A stretch of 13,190 bases of DNA from an uncultured Peptococcaceae bacterium (GCA_937892995.1 CALBJS010000001.1:1-13190), one strand, 5' to 3'; counted from the first letter of the stretch, positions 1-7,709 are shown. Notes: generated from the letters alone by a model not told the origin. Numbers and translations are program-made.

Positions 1-711
1 GACCGCAATCCCAACCTGATGGCACCTGTCGATCAGATACATTAGATCATGGGGAGTGCCATATCTACTGGTTGCTGCATAATAACCTGTGATCTGATAA
101 CCCCAAGAACCATCATAAGGATGCTCCATGAGGGGGAGTATCTCCAGATGAGTGAAGCCCATCTTCTGAACATAGTCCACCAGCTCCTCGGCTAACTCCC
201 GATAATTATAAAAAGAATTATCTTGTTTCCGTCTCCAAGAACCTAGATGAACCTCATAAATCAAGGTGGGGCTTTCCAGCAAAGAAGTATGCTCTCTTTG
301 CTCCAGCCAATCTCCATCCTGCCATTGGTAATCTTCTAATGAAAAGACAATCGAAGCTGTATTTGGTCTTACTTCCGAATAAAAAGCAAAGGGATCAGCT
401 TTAAGCAATATTTCCCCGTTCTGGGTCTCCAGCTCATACTTATAGAGTTCTCCATCCTTGAGATCAGGGATAAAAAGTGTCCAAACCCCCGACTGTCCCT
501 GCCTATCCATCCCATGATTATTTCCCTGCCAGTGATTGAAATTACCAACCACCCTAACCTTTTTAGCATCAGGGGCCCACACGGCGAAGTGAACACCGTT
601 TTTATTGTTCAGCTTAACCTTGTGAGCCCCAAATCTTAAATAGCTATGAAATAATCTTCCTCGATTAAAGAGATATAACTCTTCCGGTTGAATAAACCTT
701 TCTTCAGACAA
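1..711 (-). CDS. glgB: 1,4-alpha-glucan branching enzyme, N-terminal part (runs off window)
   Basis: Partial gene: the first 237 codons are present and the 3' end lies beyond position 1. GlgB makes alpha-1,6 branches in glycogen. I translated it by hand. Residues about 25-125 form the CBM48/early-set domain (GVHFAVWAPDAKKVRVVGNFNHW, split here as GVHFAVWAPDA and VRVVGNFNHW; later KADPFAF and EVRPNTAS). The GH13 barrel begins near residue 150 with the family hallmarks IYEVHLGSWRR, MGFTHLEILPLMEHP and GSWGYQITGYYAATSRYGTP. The start is TTG at 711: an in-frame TAA lies about 40 nt upstream, no ATG or GTG lies between, and a GGGGTG-like ribosome binding site precedes it. There is only a short leader before CBM48, as in the shorter Firmicutes enzymes. 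The catalytic Asp/Glu residues lie outside the window. No other glycogen gene is visible. Identification is secure; completeness cannot be judged. Confidence 0.95.
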   Translation of the reverse strand, partial: MSEERFIQPEELYLFNRGRLFHSYLRFGAHKVKLNNKNGVHFAVWAPDAKKVRVVGNFNHWQGNNHGMDRQGQSGVWTLFIPDLKDGELYKYELETQNGEILLKADPFAFYSEVRPNTASIVFSLEDYQWQDGDWLEQREHTSLLESPTLIYEVHLGSWRRKQDNSFYNYRELAEELVDYVQKMGFTHLEILPLMEHPYDGSWGYQITGYYAATSRYGTPHDLMYLIDRCHQVGIAV

Positions 712-804
712 ATTTACACCCCATTTAAATTCCCTTTGGGAAAATTATGCAGGAGGCTTTTGTTTTATTCTAACATAATAATTATTATTCCTAAAGGCTA
801 GTCC

Positions 805-840
805 CTAATATTTTCTAATATTTTACCTACCGGTAGGCTA
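805..840. repeat. 10-bp tandem repeat and 12-bp palindrome upstream of glgB
   Basis: CTAATATTTT occurs twice in tandem (805-814, 815-824). It is followed directly by the perfect palindrome CCTACCGGTAGG (826-837), whose arms extend imperfectly to TTTTA/TAAAA. It lies between the GGDEF remnant and glgB, so it could be a terminator relic for the former or an operator for the latter. No T-run follows on either strand, so the terminator reading is weak. Confidence 0.4.
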
Positions 841-878
841 AAATAATTCCTAATAAATTAATGACTATATCTAAGGGT

Positions 879-1150
879 TTAGGAAAAATCACTATCAATT
901 ATTTTCTCGGTCTCTAAGATAATTCTGTCCCGGCCAGTATTCTTAGCCATATAAAGCATATCGTCCACTCTCTTAAAGATCTCTTCGAGACTAGTATCAC
1001 TATCCCTTCTTATCCCAATCCCAATGCTTACGGTTACTTGAACTCACTGTCCTGTTCGACCACGGTCACTTCCTTGATTTTCTGTTGGATTCGAAGGGCT
1101 GCATTCTGTGCAACTTTTCTATGTTTAATCTCACACGTTTAAGATAACAT
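879..1150 (-). pseudogene. Frameshifted C-terminal remnant of a GGDEF (diguanylate cyclase) gene
   Basis: Reading leftward on the minus strand, the segment ending at the TAA at 879-881 encodes VTVSIGIGI, then LEEIFKRVDDMLYMAKNTGR. This is the standard C-terminal third of a GGDEF domain (SIGIA ... ADxALYxAKxxGRNR). The preceding residues (KVAQNAALRIQQKIKEV ... DSEF) are in another frame. One missing base near 1037-1043 would join them as SEF-QVTVSIGIGI. The GGDEF signature itself, the metal-binding Asp and any sensor domain are absent, and similarity fades before about 1150. This is a dead fragment without the active site. It is not a copy of the intact GGDEF gene at 8198-9316, since the C-terminal sequences differ clearly. 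Confidence 0.75.
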
Positions 1151-1223
1151 ACGCAAACTAGAGAAAACAAGGATAATGCCTTTATTTCCCTTTTCTCGTT
1201 TCTTTTTAAAAACGATGATTTCT

Positions 1224-1320
1224 TTGACTTGGTAACATATGTTACTGCAGGATATGAGATAGGCATGTAGAATAATAATCACTAACTCGAATCGAAAATA
1301 GGGCGAAAAAATAAAGGAGG
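1224..1320 (+). promoter_or_regulatory. hcp promoter with CRP/FNR-type palindrome in class II position
   Basis: GTAACATATGTTAC at 1232-1245 is a 14-bp perfect palindrome centred between 1238 and 1239. The only good -10 box is TAGAAT at 1268-1273. A start site at about 1280 would put the palindrome at -41.5, the classical class II activator position for CRP/FNR proteins. TTGACT at 1224-1229 is a -35-like hexamer but is too far (38 nt) from TAGAAT to pair with it, which also fits activator dependence. The ribosome binding site AAAGGAGG lies just before the ATG at 1329. Predicted HcpR (CRP/FNR family) control of hcp in anaerobes is established; assigning this site to HcpR is inference. Confidence 0.6.
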
Positions 1321-1328
1321 AAGAGATT

Positions 1329-2972
1329 ATGTCAATGTTTTGCTATCAATGCCAAGAAACTGCAGGAAATAAAGGCTGTACTAGAGTAGGTGTCTGTGGA
1401 AAACCTGCCGATGTAGCTAATCTTCTTGATCTATTAGTCTTTGTCTCCAAGGGAGTTTCTTTCTACGCAGTTAAAGCCAGAGAAAACGGCATCAACAACG
1501 TCTTCGCTGAGATCTATCCCGTCGAAGCCCTCTTTATTTCTCTAACAAATGTTAATTTTGATCGAAAAGCAATCATCGCTAAGATCAAAGAAGGTCTCCG
1601 CTTGAAAGACTCTCTCCAAATTCAGCTAAAATTCGCTAAGGTAGAGATTCCCAACCTCCCTGAAGCTGCCACTTGGACAGCAACAACAGAAGAGGAGTTT
1701 GAAGCAAAAGCTGCAACTATAGGCGTACTTGCTACCGAGAACGAAGATATTCGTTCCCTGAGAGAACTTATAGTCTATGGACTTAAAGGAATCTCCGCTT
1801 ACTATCACCACGCTTTTGTGCTCGATTATAAGAATCCTGAGATCTCTTATTTTGTCCAAAAAGCACTGGCCGCAACGCTGGATGATTCTCTAAGTGCCGA
1901 TGACTTGGTTGGACTCGTTATGGAAACTGGGAAAGTCGGCGTTTCCGCTCTAGCCCTCTTAGATAAGGCCAACACCGAAACATACGGCACACCTGAAATT
2001 ACCTCCGTCAATATCGGGGTCCGAAATAACCCCGGAATCCTGATCAGTGGACATGACCTTAAAGACCTCGCTGAACTCTTAAAGCAAACCGAAGGTACAG
2101 GTGTTGACGTCTATACTCATGGAGAAATGTTACCAACCCATTACTATCCTGCCTTTAAAAAATATGATCAGTTCGTAGGTAACTATGGTAACGCTTGGTG
2201 GAAACAAGCAGAAGAATTTGAGAAATTCAATGGCCCAATCCTCATGACCACCAACTGCCTTGTTCCTCCCAAAGATAGCTATAAAGACAGACTTTTTACG
2301 ACCAGTATCGTTGGTTTTCCCGGCATCAAACACATTGGGGATAGGGATGGCAATGAAGCCAAGGATTTCTCCGGAATTATCGAAATGGCTAAAAATTGCC
2401 CGCCTCCTACAGAGTTAGAAACCGGTGCCATCGTAGGCGGTTTTGCTCACAACCAAGTTCTAGCTCTTGCCGACAAGGTCGTTGACGCCGTAAAATCCGG
2501 AGCTATTAAGAAATTTATCGTCATGGCTGGCTGCGATGGCCGAATGAAAAGCAGAAATTACTATACCGAATTCGCATCTAAGCTTCCGGAAGATACCATT
2601 ATCTTAACCGCCGGTTGTGCAAAATACCGCTATAATAAACTGGATCTCGGTGAGATCGGAGGCATACCCAGGGTTCTTGATGCCGGACAATGTAATGACT
2701 CTTATAGCTTGGCAGTCATAGCAATGAAACTCCAAGAAGTATTTGGTCTAGAAGATATTAACGACCTCCCAATCGTTTACAATATCGCTTGGTATGAACA
2801 AAAGGCCGTACTGGTTCTCCTAGCTTTACTCCACCTGGGAGTTAAGAATATTCATCTCGGACCGGCCCTTCCCGGTTTCCTCTCCCCCAATGTCGCTAAA
2901 ATCCTGGTAGAAACCTTTGGTATCGGTGGAATCTCCACAGTAGATGATGATCTTGCTTCTATGATCGGCTAA
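1329..2972 (+). CDS. hcp: Hybrid cluster protein (Hcp), NO/hydroxylamine reductase
   Basis: A 547-residue cytosolic iron-sulfur protein. The family reduces hydroxylamine in vitro; its likely in vivo role is NO reduction to N2O and protection from nitrosative stress. The N-terminal cysteines C5-x2-C8-x8-C17-x5-C23 bind the first cluster. All expected hybrid-cluster ligands are visible: H242, E266 (YTHGEMLPTHYY), C310 (TTNC), C402 (AGCDGR, the persulfide cysteine), C430 (TAGCAKY), C455 (AGQCNDS) and E490 (AWYEQKA). Their spacing matches the Desulfovibrio protein. Length and N-terminal spacing fit the class I-like Hcp of anaerobes. The start has an excellent AAAGGAGG site. No Hcr-type reductase gene follows; the gene is alone between its own promoter and a hairpin terminator, so its electron donor must be encoded elsewhere. 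The protein appears intact and active. Confidence 0.97.
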   Translation: MSMFCYQCQETAGNKGCTRVGVCGKPADVANLLDLLVFVSKGVSFYAVKARENGINNVFAEIYPVEALFISLTNVNFDRKAIIAKIKEGLRLKDSLQIQLKFAKVEIPNLPEAATWTATTEEEFEAKAATIGVLATENEDIRSLRELIVYGLKGISAYYHHAFVLDYKNPEISYFVQKALAATLDDSLSADDLVGLVMETGKVGVSALALLDKANTETYGTPEITSVNIGVRNNPGILISGHDLKDLAELLKQTEGTGVDVYTHGEMLPTHYYPAFKKYDQFVGNYGNAWWKQAEEFEKFNGPILMTTNCLVPPKDSYKDRLFTTSIVGFPGIKHIGDRDGNEAKDFSGIIEMAKNCPPPTELETGAIVGGFAHNQVLALADKVVDAVKSGAIKKFIVMAGCDGRMKSRNYYTEFASKLPEDTIILTAGCAKYRYNKLDLGEIGGIPRVLDAGQCNDSYSLAVIAMKLQEVFGLEDINDLPIVYNIAWYEQKAVLVLLALLHLGVKNIHLGPALPGFLSPNVAKILVETFGIGGISTVDDDLASMIG

Positions 2973-2983
2973 GATAGATGCTC

Positions 2984-3030
2984 TTACAGAAGAAGTCCGC
3001 ACCATTTTTAGGTACGGACTTCTTCTGTAA
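2984..3030. terminator. Long hairpin between convergent hcp and fetB
   Basis: TTACAGAAGAAGTCCG (2984-2999) and its perfect complement (3015-3030) form a 16-bp stem. One mismatch and three further pairs (ACC/GGT) close a 7-nt loop. It begins 11 nt after the hcp stop and ends 26 nt short of the fetB stop. It therefore probably terminates transcription from both sides, although there is no clean T-run on either strand. Confidence 0.7.
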
Positions 3031-3055
3031 TTCCAAACATAAATATTGCCGAGCG

Positions 3056-3844
3056 TTAGCATCTTCTAAATATATCTTTTCTTAAAAGATCAAATTCATC
3101 AAAGCCTACCCTGAGAGTCATCATTAAAGCAATAAAGATACTTAGAATTCTGGTAACAAAAATAGCAATCATAATAGCCATCTGATATTTAACTGCTACC
3201 GCTGGGGAAGTCCCGCCTAAAATTTGACCGGTCATCATGCCGGGGAGAGAAACAAGCCCCATTGTGGCCATAGAAGCTATAGTAGGATTTATGGAGGCCC
3301 GAATACTTTCCCTGAGATCAGCAAGAAGTGCTTCGCGTTTATCGGCACCGAGGGCCAGGTTAGCGAGGTATTTTTTCTCTGTTTTCCTTACATTATTAAG
3401 GAAATTATTAAGTCCAACGATATTACCATTTAAGAGGTTACCTAAAAGCATCCCGCCGATAGCAATGAGATATTTGGCATCGAAGATATTGCCCAGCCTG
3501 ATTATAAAGAAATTAAAATAAAAAAGAACTAAAATTACAGGAAACCCCACCGAAAGTAAAACCGGACAGCCAAAAATCTTAAGCTGCAGGCTGCAGGAAT
3601 TAACCACCGATACTGTTGAAACCACCAGCATTACAGCAAGCCATAATAAGTTCAGCCACACTAGGTTGAGTTCAAATATGTATTTAAGAAAAAAGCCTAT
3701 AAGGAAGAGCTGAAGGAACATCCTGGAAGCGGCAATTACGGTTTTGCGGCCAATGTCTAACCGAAGATAATAATTAAACGCTAAGGGTATTAACAGCAAA
3801 AGCAACGTCAGAACAAGTGAAAAGAGACTTATATCTTTGCTCAT
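3056..3844 (-). CDS. fetB: FetB-like (UPF0014/YbbM) ABC metal exporter permease
   Basis: A 262-residue integral membrane protein with about seven hydrophobic segments (roughly 4-25, 40-58, 62-83, 92-115, 122-145, 195-212, 220-243). It carries the conserved family blocks RMFLQLFLIG (41-50), IGGMLLGN (129-136), LGA (165-167) and the signature around 192-211 (MATMGLVSLPGMMTGQILGG). In E. coli the FetA-FetB pair exports iron and raises resistance to oxidative stress; related plant proteins act in aluminium tolerance. Here its ATP codon start overlaps the fetA stop by one base (TAATG), so the two are translationally coupled and must form one transporter. Substrate here is inferred, not shown. The gene converges on hcp across a shared hairpin. 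Full length and intact. Confidence 0.9.
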   Translation of the reverse strand: MSKDISLFSLVLTLLLLLIPLAFNYYLRLDIGRKTVIAASRMFLQLFLIGFFLKYIFELNLVWLNLLWLAVMLVVSTVSVVNSCSLQLKIFGCPVLLSVGFPVILVLFYFNFFIIRLGNIFDAKYLIAIGGMLLGNLLNGNIVGLNNFLNNVRKTEKKYLANLALGADKREALLADLRESIRASINPTIASMATMGLVSLPGMMTGQILGGTSPAVAVKYQMAIMIAIFVTRILSIFIALMMTLRVGFDEFDLLRKDIFRRC

Positions 3845-4476
3845 TATTCTTCCCCCGTTTCCGCCCAGTTCAGTATTTTCATTCCGCTTTCATCTTCCCA
3901 GGTTTTATCATGGGAGATGACCAGTACGGTTTCCGGTATGTTCAGAAAATAATCTTTAACCTTATGTTTGAGTTCTTCGTCCAAAGCCGAGGTCGGTTCA
4001 TCCAGAAGATAGATATCTCTCTCCAAAAGCAGCAGAATAATTAGCAAGAGACGCTGTCTCTCCCCACCGGAAAGGGATTCTATGTCTTTAGGCAGGATGT
4101 CCTGTCCCAAACTAAAGTAATCCAGCAAGAAGAACAGCTTCTCTTCATTCATTTTTATTTCCCTATTCCATTTATAATTAAAAATAATCTTGATAACTTC
4201 AGAGGCTTTACCTGGGGGGATCTCAGCCTCCTGGCTTAGGTACCCTATTCTCCTACGAATTTCTCTGACAGTATTGATTTCCAGTTTTCTTTGATCAAAA
4301 AAAATCTCTCCTTCTTCAGGCCTGGAAAAACCCAACAGCAAACGGAAAAAGGTCGTCTTCCCTGTTCCGGAAGGCCCGTTGAGAAGTATCTTATCCCCCT
4401 TCCGGATTATGTAGTTGAAATTATTAAAAATAAGCTTATCCTTAAAACCCAGTCTAATATTTTTTAGTTCAATCAT
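3844..4476 (-). CDS. fetA: FetA-like ABC transporter ATP-binding protein
   Basis: A 210-residue ABC ATPase with all motors in place: Walker A GPSGTGKTT (34-42), Q-loop near Q82, signature LSGGERQR (135-142), Walker B IYLLDE (155-160) with catalytic E160, D-loop SALD and switch H189 (VISHDKT). The size and the partner permease identify it as the FetA/YbbL subunit powering FetB export of iron (or another metal) across the inner membrane. It is the first gene of a two-gene unit; its TAA overlaps the fetB ATG. A GGAAG ribosome binding site precedes the ATG at 4476. The 259-bp gap to the divergent diiron gene holds the control region. I saw no Fur box and no clear OxyR/PerR site there. Confidence 0.88.
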   Translation of the reverse strand: MIELKNIRLGFKDKLIFNNFNYIIRKGDKILLNGPSGTGKTTFFRLLLGFSRPEEGEIFFDQRKLEINTVREIRRRIGYLSQEAEIPPGKASEVIKIIFNYKWNREIKMNEEKLFFLLDYFSLGQDILPKDIESLSGGERQRLLLIILLLLERDIYLLDEPTSALDEELKHKVKDYFLNIPETVLVISHDKTWEDESGMKILNWAETGEE

Positions 4477-4569
4477 TTTCTCGCTTCCTTAAACTATGAT
4501 ACTGCCTTAGGAGAACTTAACAACCTTTTTCATCCATTATTCACTCAAAACTCCATGGATCACACTTTC

Positions 4570-4597
4570 ATACTTTTATACTTTATACTTTATACTA
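4570..4597. repeat. Tandem ATACTTT repeat in the fetA/diiron-gene divergent intergenic region
   Basis: The unit ATACTTT(T) is repeated three times head to tail (4570-4577, 4578-4584, 4585-4591) and followed by a partial ATACTA. On the minus strand it reads as TATAAAGTAT units, so it could overlap a fetA -10 element, or serve as a phase-variable spacer. The function is not known. Confidence 0.5.
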
Positions 4598-4667
4598 ATT
4601 ATAATCTCTACTAATCGTCTTAAACATAATTATCCTACCAACAGATTCCTAATTATATTTTTCCATC

Positions 4668-4727
4668 TTGTATTTTAGATACTTAAGCTATATAATAATC
4701 TATAACTACTATTAAGAAAGAAGGAGA
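4668..4727 (+). promoter_or_regulatory. Sigma-A-type promoter and ribosome binding site of the diiron gene
   Basis: TTGTAT (4668-4673), a 17-bp spacer and a perfect TATAAT (4691-4696) predict a start near 4703. The AAGGAGA ribosome binding site (about 4721-4727) sits nine bases before the ATG at 4736. I see no operator palindrome over it, so expression may be fairly constitutive. Confidence 0.65.
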
Positions 4728-4735
4728 TTAAATAA

Positions 4736-5239
4736 ATGGAGCCCTATTCTATCCGTAAAGCTATTAAGCCGGAAGATATTTACTTTCGCGGGGGTGCTGT
4801 TGACCCTTCCCAATTAACAAGAATCAGAACAGGATTAAGAAAACTGCATACCTTTGAAATTATGGCCGTGAATATTTATAAATTTCAAATCACTTCCCAA
4901 CAAGACGATTTCAATCAAATGATCATTCAGGCTATGGCCAATGAAATGGCTCATGTTCAAGATTTCCAGATCAAGCTTTATGAATATGGCGGCAAACCGA
5001 ACCCCTTGCGCTGGGCATTCTGGATCGTAGGGATGGTTATCGGCTTAGGAAGTCGTTTGCTTGGTAAAAAGACAATACTAAAAGCCGGAATTTGGACAGA
5101 ACAAAAAGCAGTGACCGACTACCAAAAAGTCATCGATTCTGTCCAATGGGATACAGAGACACTGGCAGTAATCAAGCAAAATATGGATGATGAATATCAT
5201 CATATTGAAACACTGCAAAGCCTCCGGAAGAGCTTATAA
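4736..5239 (+). CDS. Coq7-like ferritin-like diiron carboxylate protein
   Basis: A 167-residue helical protein with the ligand pattern of a diiron four-helix bundle: E41, E70-x2-H73 (EMAH), E122 and E153-x2-H156 (EYHH). This E...ExxH...E...ExxH layout, plus a glycine-rich hydrophobic stretch at 93-110 (IGLGSRLLGKK, like the LGAxxALLGKE block), points to the demethoxyubiquinone hydroxylase (Coq7) branch of the ferritin-like family. Coq7 hydroxylates a ubiquinone precursor using O2 and binds membranes through that hydrophobic helix. Firmicutes of this kind use menaquinone, so that reaction is not expected; the actual substrate is unknown. A peroxide-, iron- or O2-related role would fit the divergent FetAB exporter and nearby Hcp, but that is inference. 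The gene is single, converges on speE with a 19-bp gap, and seems intact. Confidence 0.75.
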   Translation: MEPYSIRKAIKPEDIYFRGGAVDPSQLTRIRTGLRKLHTFEIMAVNIYKFQITSQQDDFNQMIIQAMANEMAHVQDFQIKLYEYGGKPNPLRWAFWIVGMVIGLGSRLLGKKTILKAGIWTEQKAVTDYQKVIDSVQWDTETLAVIKQNMDDEYHHIETLQSLRKSL

Positions 5240-5258
5240 TGATTAATTTTTCATTTAT

Positions 5259-6113
5259 TTATTCTCCGGCACGAACCAAAAGCTCCTTTACGTAATTAGG
5301 CAGAGCAAAGCATCCTTTATGAATCTCCGTGTTATAATACTTGGTCTGCAATCCCAGACTGTTCCAAGCCCTTTCGTCAATATCGGTCAAGGGATCATAC
5401 TTTTTAGAAGCAAACCCAAAAAGCCAATGACCTGAGGGATAAGTCGGAATATGGGCCTGATAAACCCGACAAATCGGGAAGAATTCCTTAATCCTCTTAT
5501 GGGCTCTTTGCATAGATTTAGCATAAGACTCATAGTAAGGACTTTCATGCTGGTTGACCAAAATCCCATCCTCTTTTAAAGCCTTATAACAATTACCGTA
5601 AAATTCTTTGGTGAACAGCCCTTCCCCCGGTCCGAAGGGATCGGTGGAATCAACGATAATCAGATCATAGGTATTCTCCTTCGAGCGAACAAATTTCAAT
5701 CCGTCCTCAAAAAAAAGCTGTACTCTTGGATCATCTAACTTACAGGCAGTCTGGGGTAAATATCTCCTGCATACATCCACTACCATTCTGTCGATTTCCA
5801 CCATATCGATCTTCTCGATGGTAGCATAACGGGTCAGTTCTCTCACTGTTCCGCCGTCCCCCGCCCCGATGACCAAGACATTCTTAATCTTGGGATTAGT
5901 AGCCATCGGCACATGTACTATCATGTCATGATAGATGAATTCGTCTTTTTCAGTGACCATCATCAATCCATCCAGGGTAAAGAAAGTGCCAAATTCCTTA
6001 GCTTTAAAGACATCAATTCTCTGAAATTCACTCTGCCCTGTATAAAGGTGCTCGTCCACCTTAATAGAAAAGCGGACATTGTCGGTGTGTTCTTCCGTAT
6101 ACCATAATTCCAT
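5259..6113 (-). CDS. speE: Spermidine synthase (polyamine aminopropyltransferase)
   Basis: A 284-residue cytosolic enzyme that moves the aminopropyl group of decarboxylated S-adenosylmethionine to putrescine. It has the N-terminal beta domain with LDGLMMVTEKDEFIYHDM (47-64), the nucleotide-binding loop IGAGDGGTVRE (82-92), VEID (105-108) for ribose binding, the catalytic-region VDSTDPFGP (154-162) and the substrate-pocket IPTYPSGHW (222-230). Size and sequence follow the Bacillus SpeE (about 276 residues). The pocket segment reads NQHESPYY where many bacterial enzymes have AQ-x-ESP-W, so acceptor preference could differ. The ATG lies three bases after the speA stop, and its GGAGGAA ribosome binding site is inside the last speA codons, so translation is coupled. 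No speB (agmatinase) or speD (AdoMet decarboxylase) follows. Confidence 0.94.
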   Translation of the reverse strand: MELWYTEEHTDNVRFSIKVDEHLYTGQSEFQRIDVFKAKEFGTFFTLDGLMMVTEKDEFIYHDMIVHVPMATNPKIKNVLVIGAGDGGTVRELTRYATIEKIDMVEIDRMVVDVCRRYLPQTACKLDDPRVQLFFEDGLKFVRSKENTYDLIIVDSTDPFGPGEGLFTKEFYGNCYKALKEDGILVNQHESPYYESYAKSMQRAHKRIKEFFPICRVYQAHIPTYPSGHWLFGFASKKYDPLTDIDERAWNSLGLQTKYYNTEIHKGCFALPNYVKELLVRAGE

Positions 6114-6116
6114 TGT

Positions 6117-7568
6117 TTATTCCTCCACTATTCTAATATTTTCTACATACATATCTTCTGTCCCCGTTAGAAAGCTGCCCTTAGCCTTAGCAAAAACGAT
6201 ATAATCAATAATCTCTTTGGTTATCCTTTCGCCCGGGGCTAAAATAGGGATCCCCGGAGGATAAGCCATGACGAACTCGCCGCTGATATATCCGGCACTG
6301 TCCCTAATAGCGACTGGATATTGACCAGCATAAAATGCTTGCTGAGGTGCCATCACCACCTCGGGATTAATATACTCATGATCAAACATTCCTGTTTTAT
6401 CCTTGGAATGTAATCTCTTTATTTCGGACAAAGACGATACAAGACGTTCTAAAGCTAAGGCCCGATCCCCAACCGAAATAATGGCTAAGATATTACCGAT
6501 ATCTCCAAATTCAATCTGAATATCATAATCATCCCGGAGAATATCATATACCTCTACTCCCGCCAGCCCTATTGCTCTGGTATGGACAGAGAGCTTGGTC
6601 CGATCAAAATCAAATACCGTATCTTCATCAATTAGTTCTGTAGAAAAAGCATAGTAGCCACCGATTTTATTGATTTCCTCCCGAGCATAGTTAGCTAGGG
6701 AAGTGACTTTAGCAAAAATGCTTTTACCTTCGAGGGCCAAGTTGCGTCTGGAAATATCCAAAGAAGTAAGCAAGAGATAGGAACCACTGGTAGTTTGCGT
6801 AAGATTAATAATCTGCCGCACATGTCCTGTGCTCAAACGGTTGCTTATGAGTAAAAATGAACTTTGGCTTAAACTTCCCCCCGTTTTATGCATACTGACC
6901 GCAGCCATATCGGCTCCTGCTGCCATAGCACTAACCGGCATATCTTCTCCGAAGTAAAAATGAGTTCCATGGGCCTCATCGGCTAAGACATACATATTGT
7001 GCCGGTGAGCAAGCTCAGTAATGGTTTTCAAGTCCGAACATATACCATAATATGTAGGATTATTGACAAAAATTGCTTTGGCATCCGGATTGGCAGCGAT
7101 AGCTTTTTTTACCTCGCTGATCGACATGCCCAACGGTATCCCTAACTCTTTATTCACCCCCGGGTTTACATAGACCGGTATTGCTCCACAAATGATTAGA
7201 GCGTTAATGGCACTTTTGTGGACATTACGCGGCATGATAATTTTATCGCCACGTTTACAAACGCTCATAATCATGGCCTGAACAGCTTGGGTGGTACCAT
7301 TGACCATAAAAAAGGCATGCCGGGCGCCAAAAGCATCCGCCGCTAATTCTTCAGCCTCTTTAATTACCGAAACAGGATGACCTAGATTATCCAGCGGCTT
7401 CATAGCATTAACATCCACCGCAAGACATTTTTCCCCTAAAAATTCCGTAAGTTCAGGGTTTCCTTTGCCCCGTTTATGTCCAGGTACGTCAAAAGGCACC
7501 ACACGCATAGCTTTAAACTTTTGCAGTGCTTCATAAATTGGTGCTTTTTCTTGGCTAAATAAATCCAT
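6117..7568 (-). CDS. speA: Orn/Lys/Arg decarboxylase family protein, SpeA-like
   Basis: A PLP-dependent fold-I decarboxylase of the Bacillus SpeA type (483 residues from the preferred start). Visible elements, numbered from the upstream GTG at 7580: PGHKRG (33-38), VNGTTQA (93-99), NPTYYG (174-179), DEAHG (201-205) and the PLP lysine K232 in SMHKTGGSLSQSS; the C-terminal domain includes MAYPPGIPILAPGERI. Family members decarboxylate arginine, ornithine or lysine; coupling with speE makes agmatine or putrescine supply the likely role, with arginine favoured only by similarity to Bacillus SpeA. I chose ATG at 7568 because the GGTGGTGG ribosome binding site lies just upstream and MDLFSQEKAPIYEAL aligns with family N-termini; the GTG at 7580 would lie inside that site. 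First gene of the speA-speE unit. Confidence 0.92.
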   Translation of the reverse strand: MDLFSQEKAPIYEALQKFKAMRVVPFDVPGHKRGKGNPELTEFLGEKCLAVDVNAMKPLDNLGHPVSVIKEAEELAADAFGARHAFFMVNGTTQAVQAMIMSVCKRGDKIIMPRNVHKSAINALIICGAIPVYVNPGVNKELGIPLGMSISEVKKAIAANPDAKAIFVNNPTYYGICSDLKTITELAHRHNMYVLADEAHGTHFYFGEDMPVSAMAAGADMAAVSMHKTGGSLSQSSFLLISNRLSTGHVRQIINLTQTTSGSYLLLTSLDISRRNLALEGKSIFAKVTSLANYAREEINKIGGYYAFSTELIDEDTVFDFDRTKLSVHTRAIGLAGVEVYDILRDDYDIQIEFGDIGNILAIISVGDRALALERLVSSLSEIKRLHSKDKTGMFDHEYINPEVVMAPQQAFYAGQYPVAIRDSAGYISGEFVMAYPPGIPILAPGERITKEIIDYIVFAKAKGSFLTGTEDMYVENIRIVEE

Positions 7569-7709
7569 GAGAACCACCACCTTTCATTAGCATAACTTAG
7601 AAAGCCTTTCTTAAGCAGTAGGCACAAGAACTATAATAACTTTAGTGTTATAATCCTTCATGACCTTATTTTTAATACAAAATGTTTTATTCCTCTACAA
7701 GAAACCCCT

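Noticed and set aside
369..596. 75-codon minus-strand frame
   Set aside because: Same strand as glgB but another frame; the glgB frame carries clear CBM48 homology.
1066..1266. 66-codon minus-strand frame upstream of hcp
   Set aside because: It runs through the GGDEF remnant in the wrong frame and covers the hcp promoter region; no ribosome binding site supports it.
3224..3521. Two plus-strand frames of 69 and 94 codons
   Set aside because: Both are antisense to the conserved FetB core (LPGMMTGQ region) and have no sign of independent coding.
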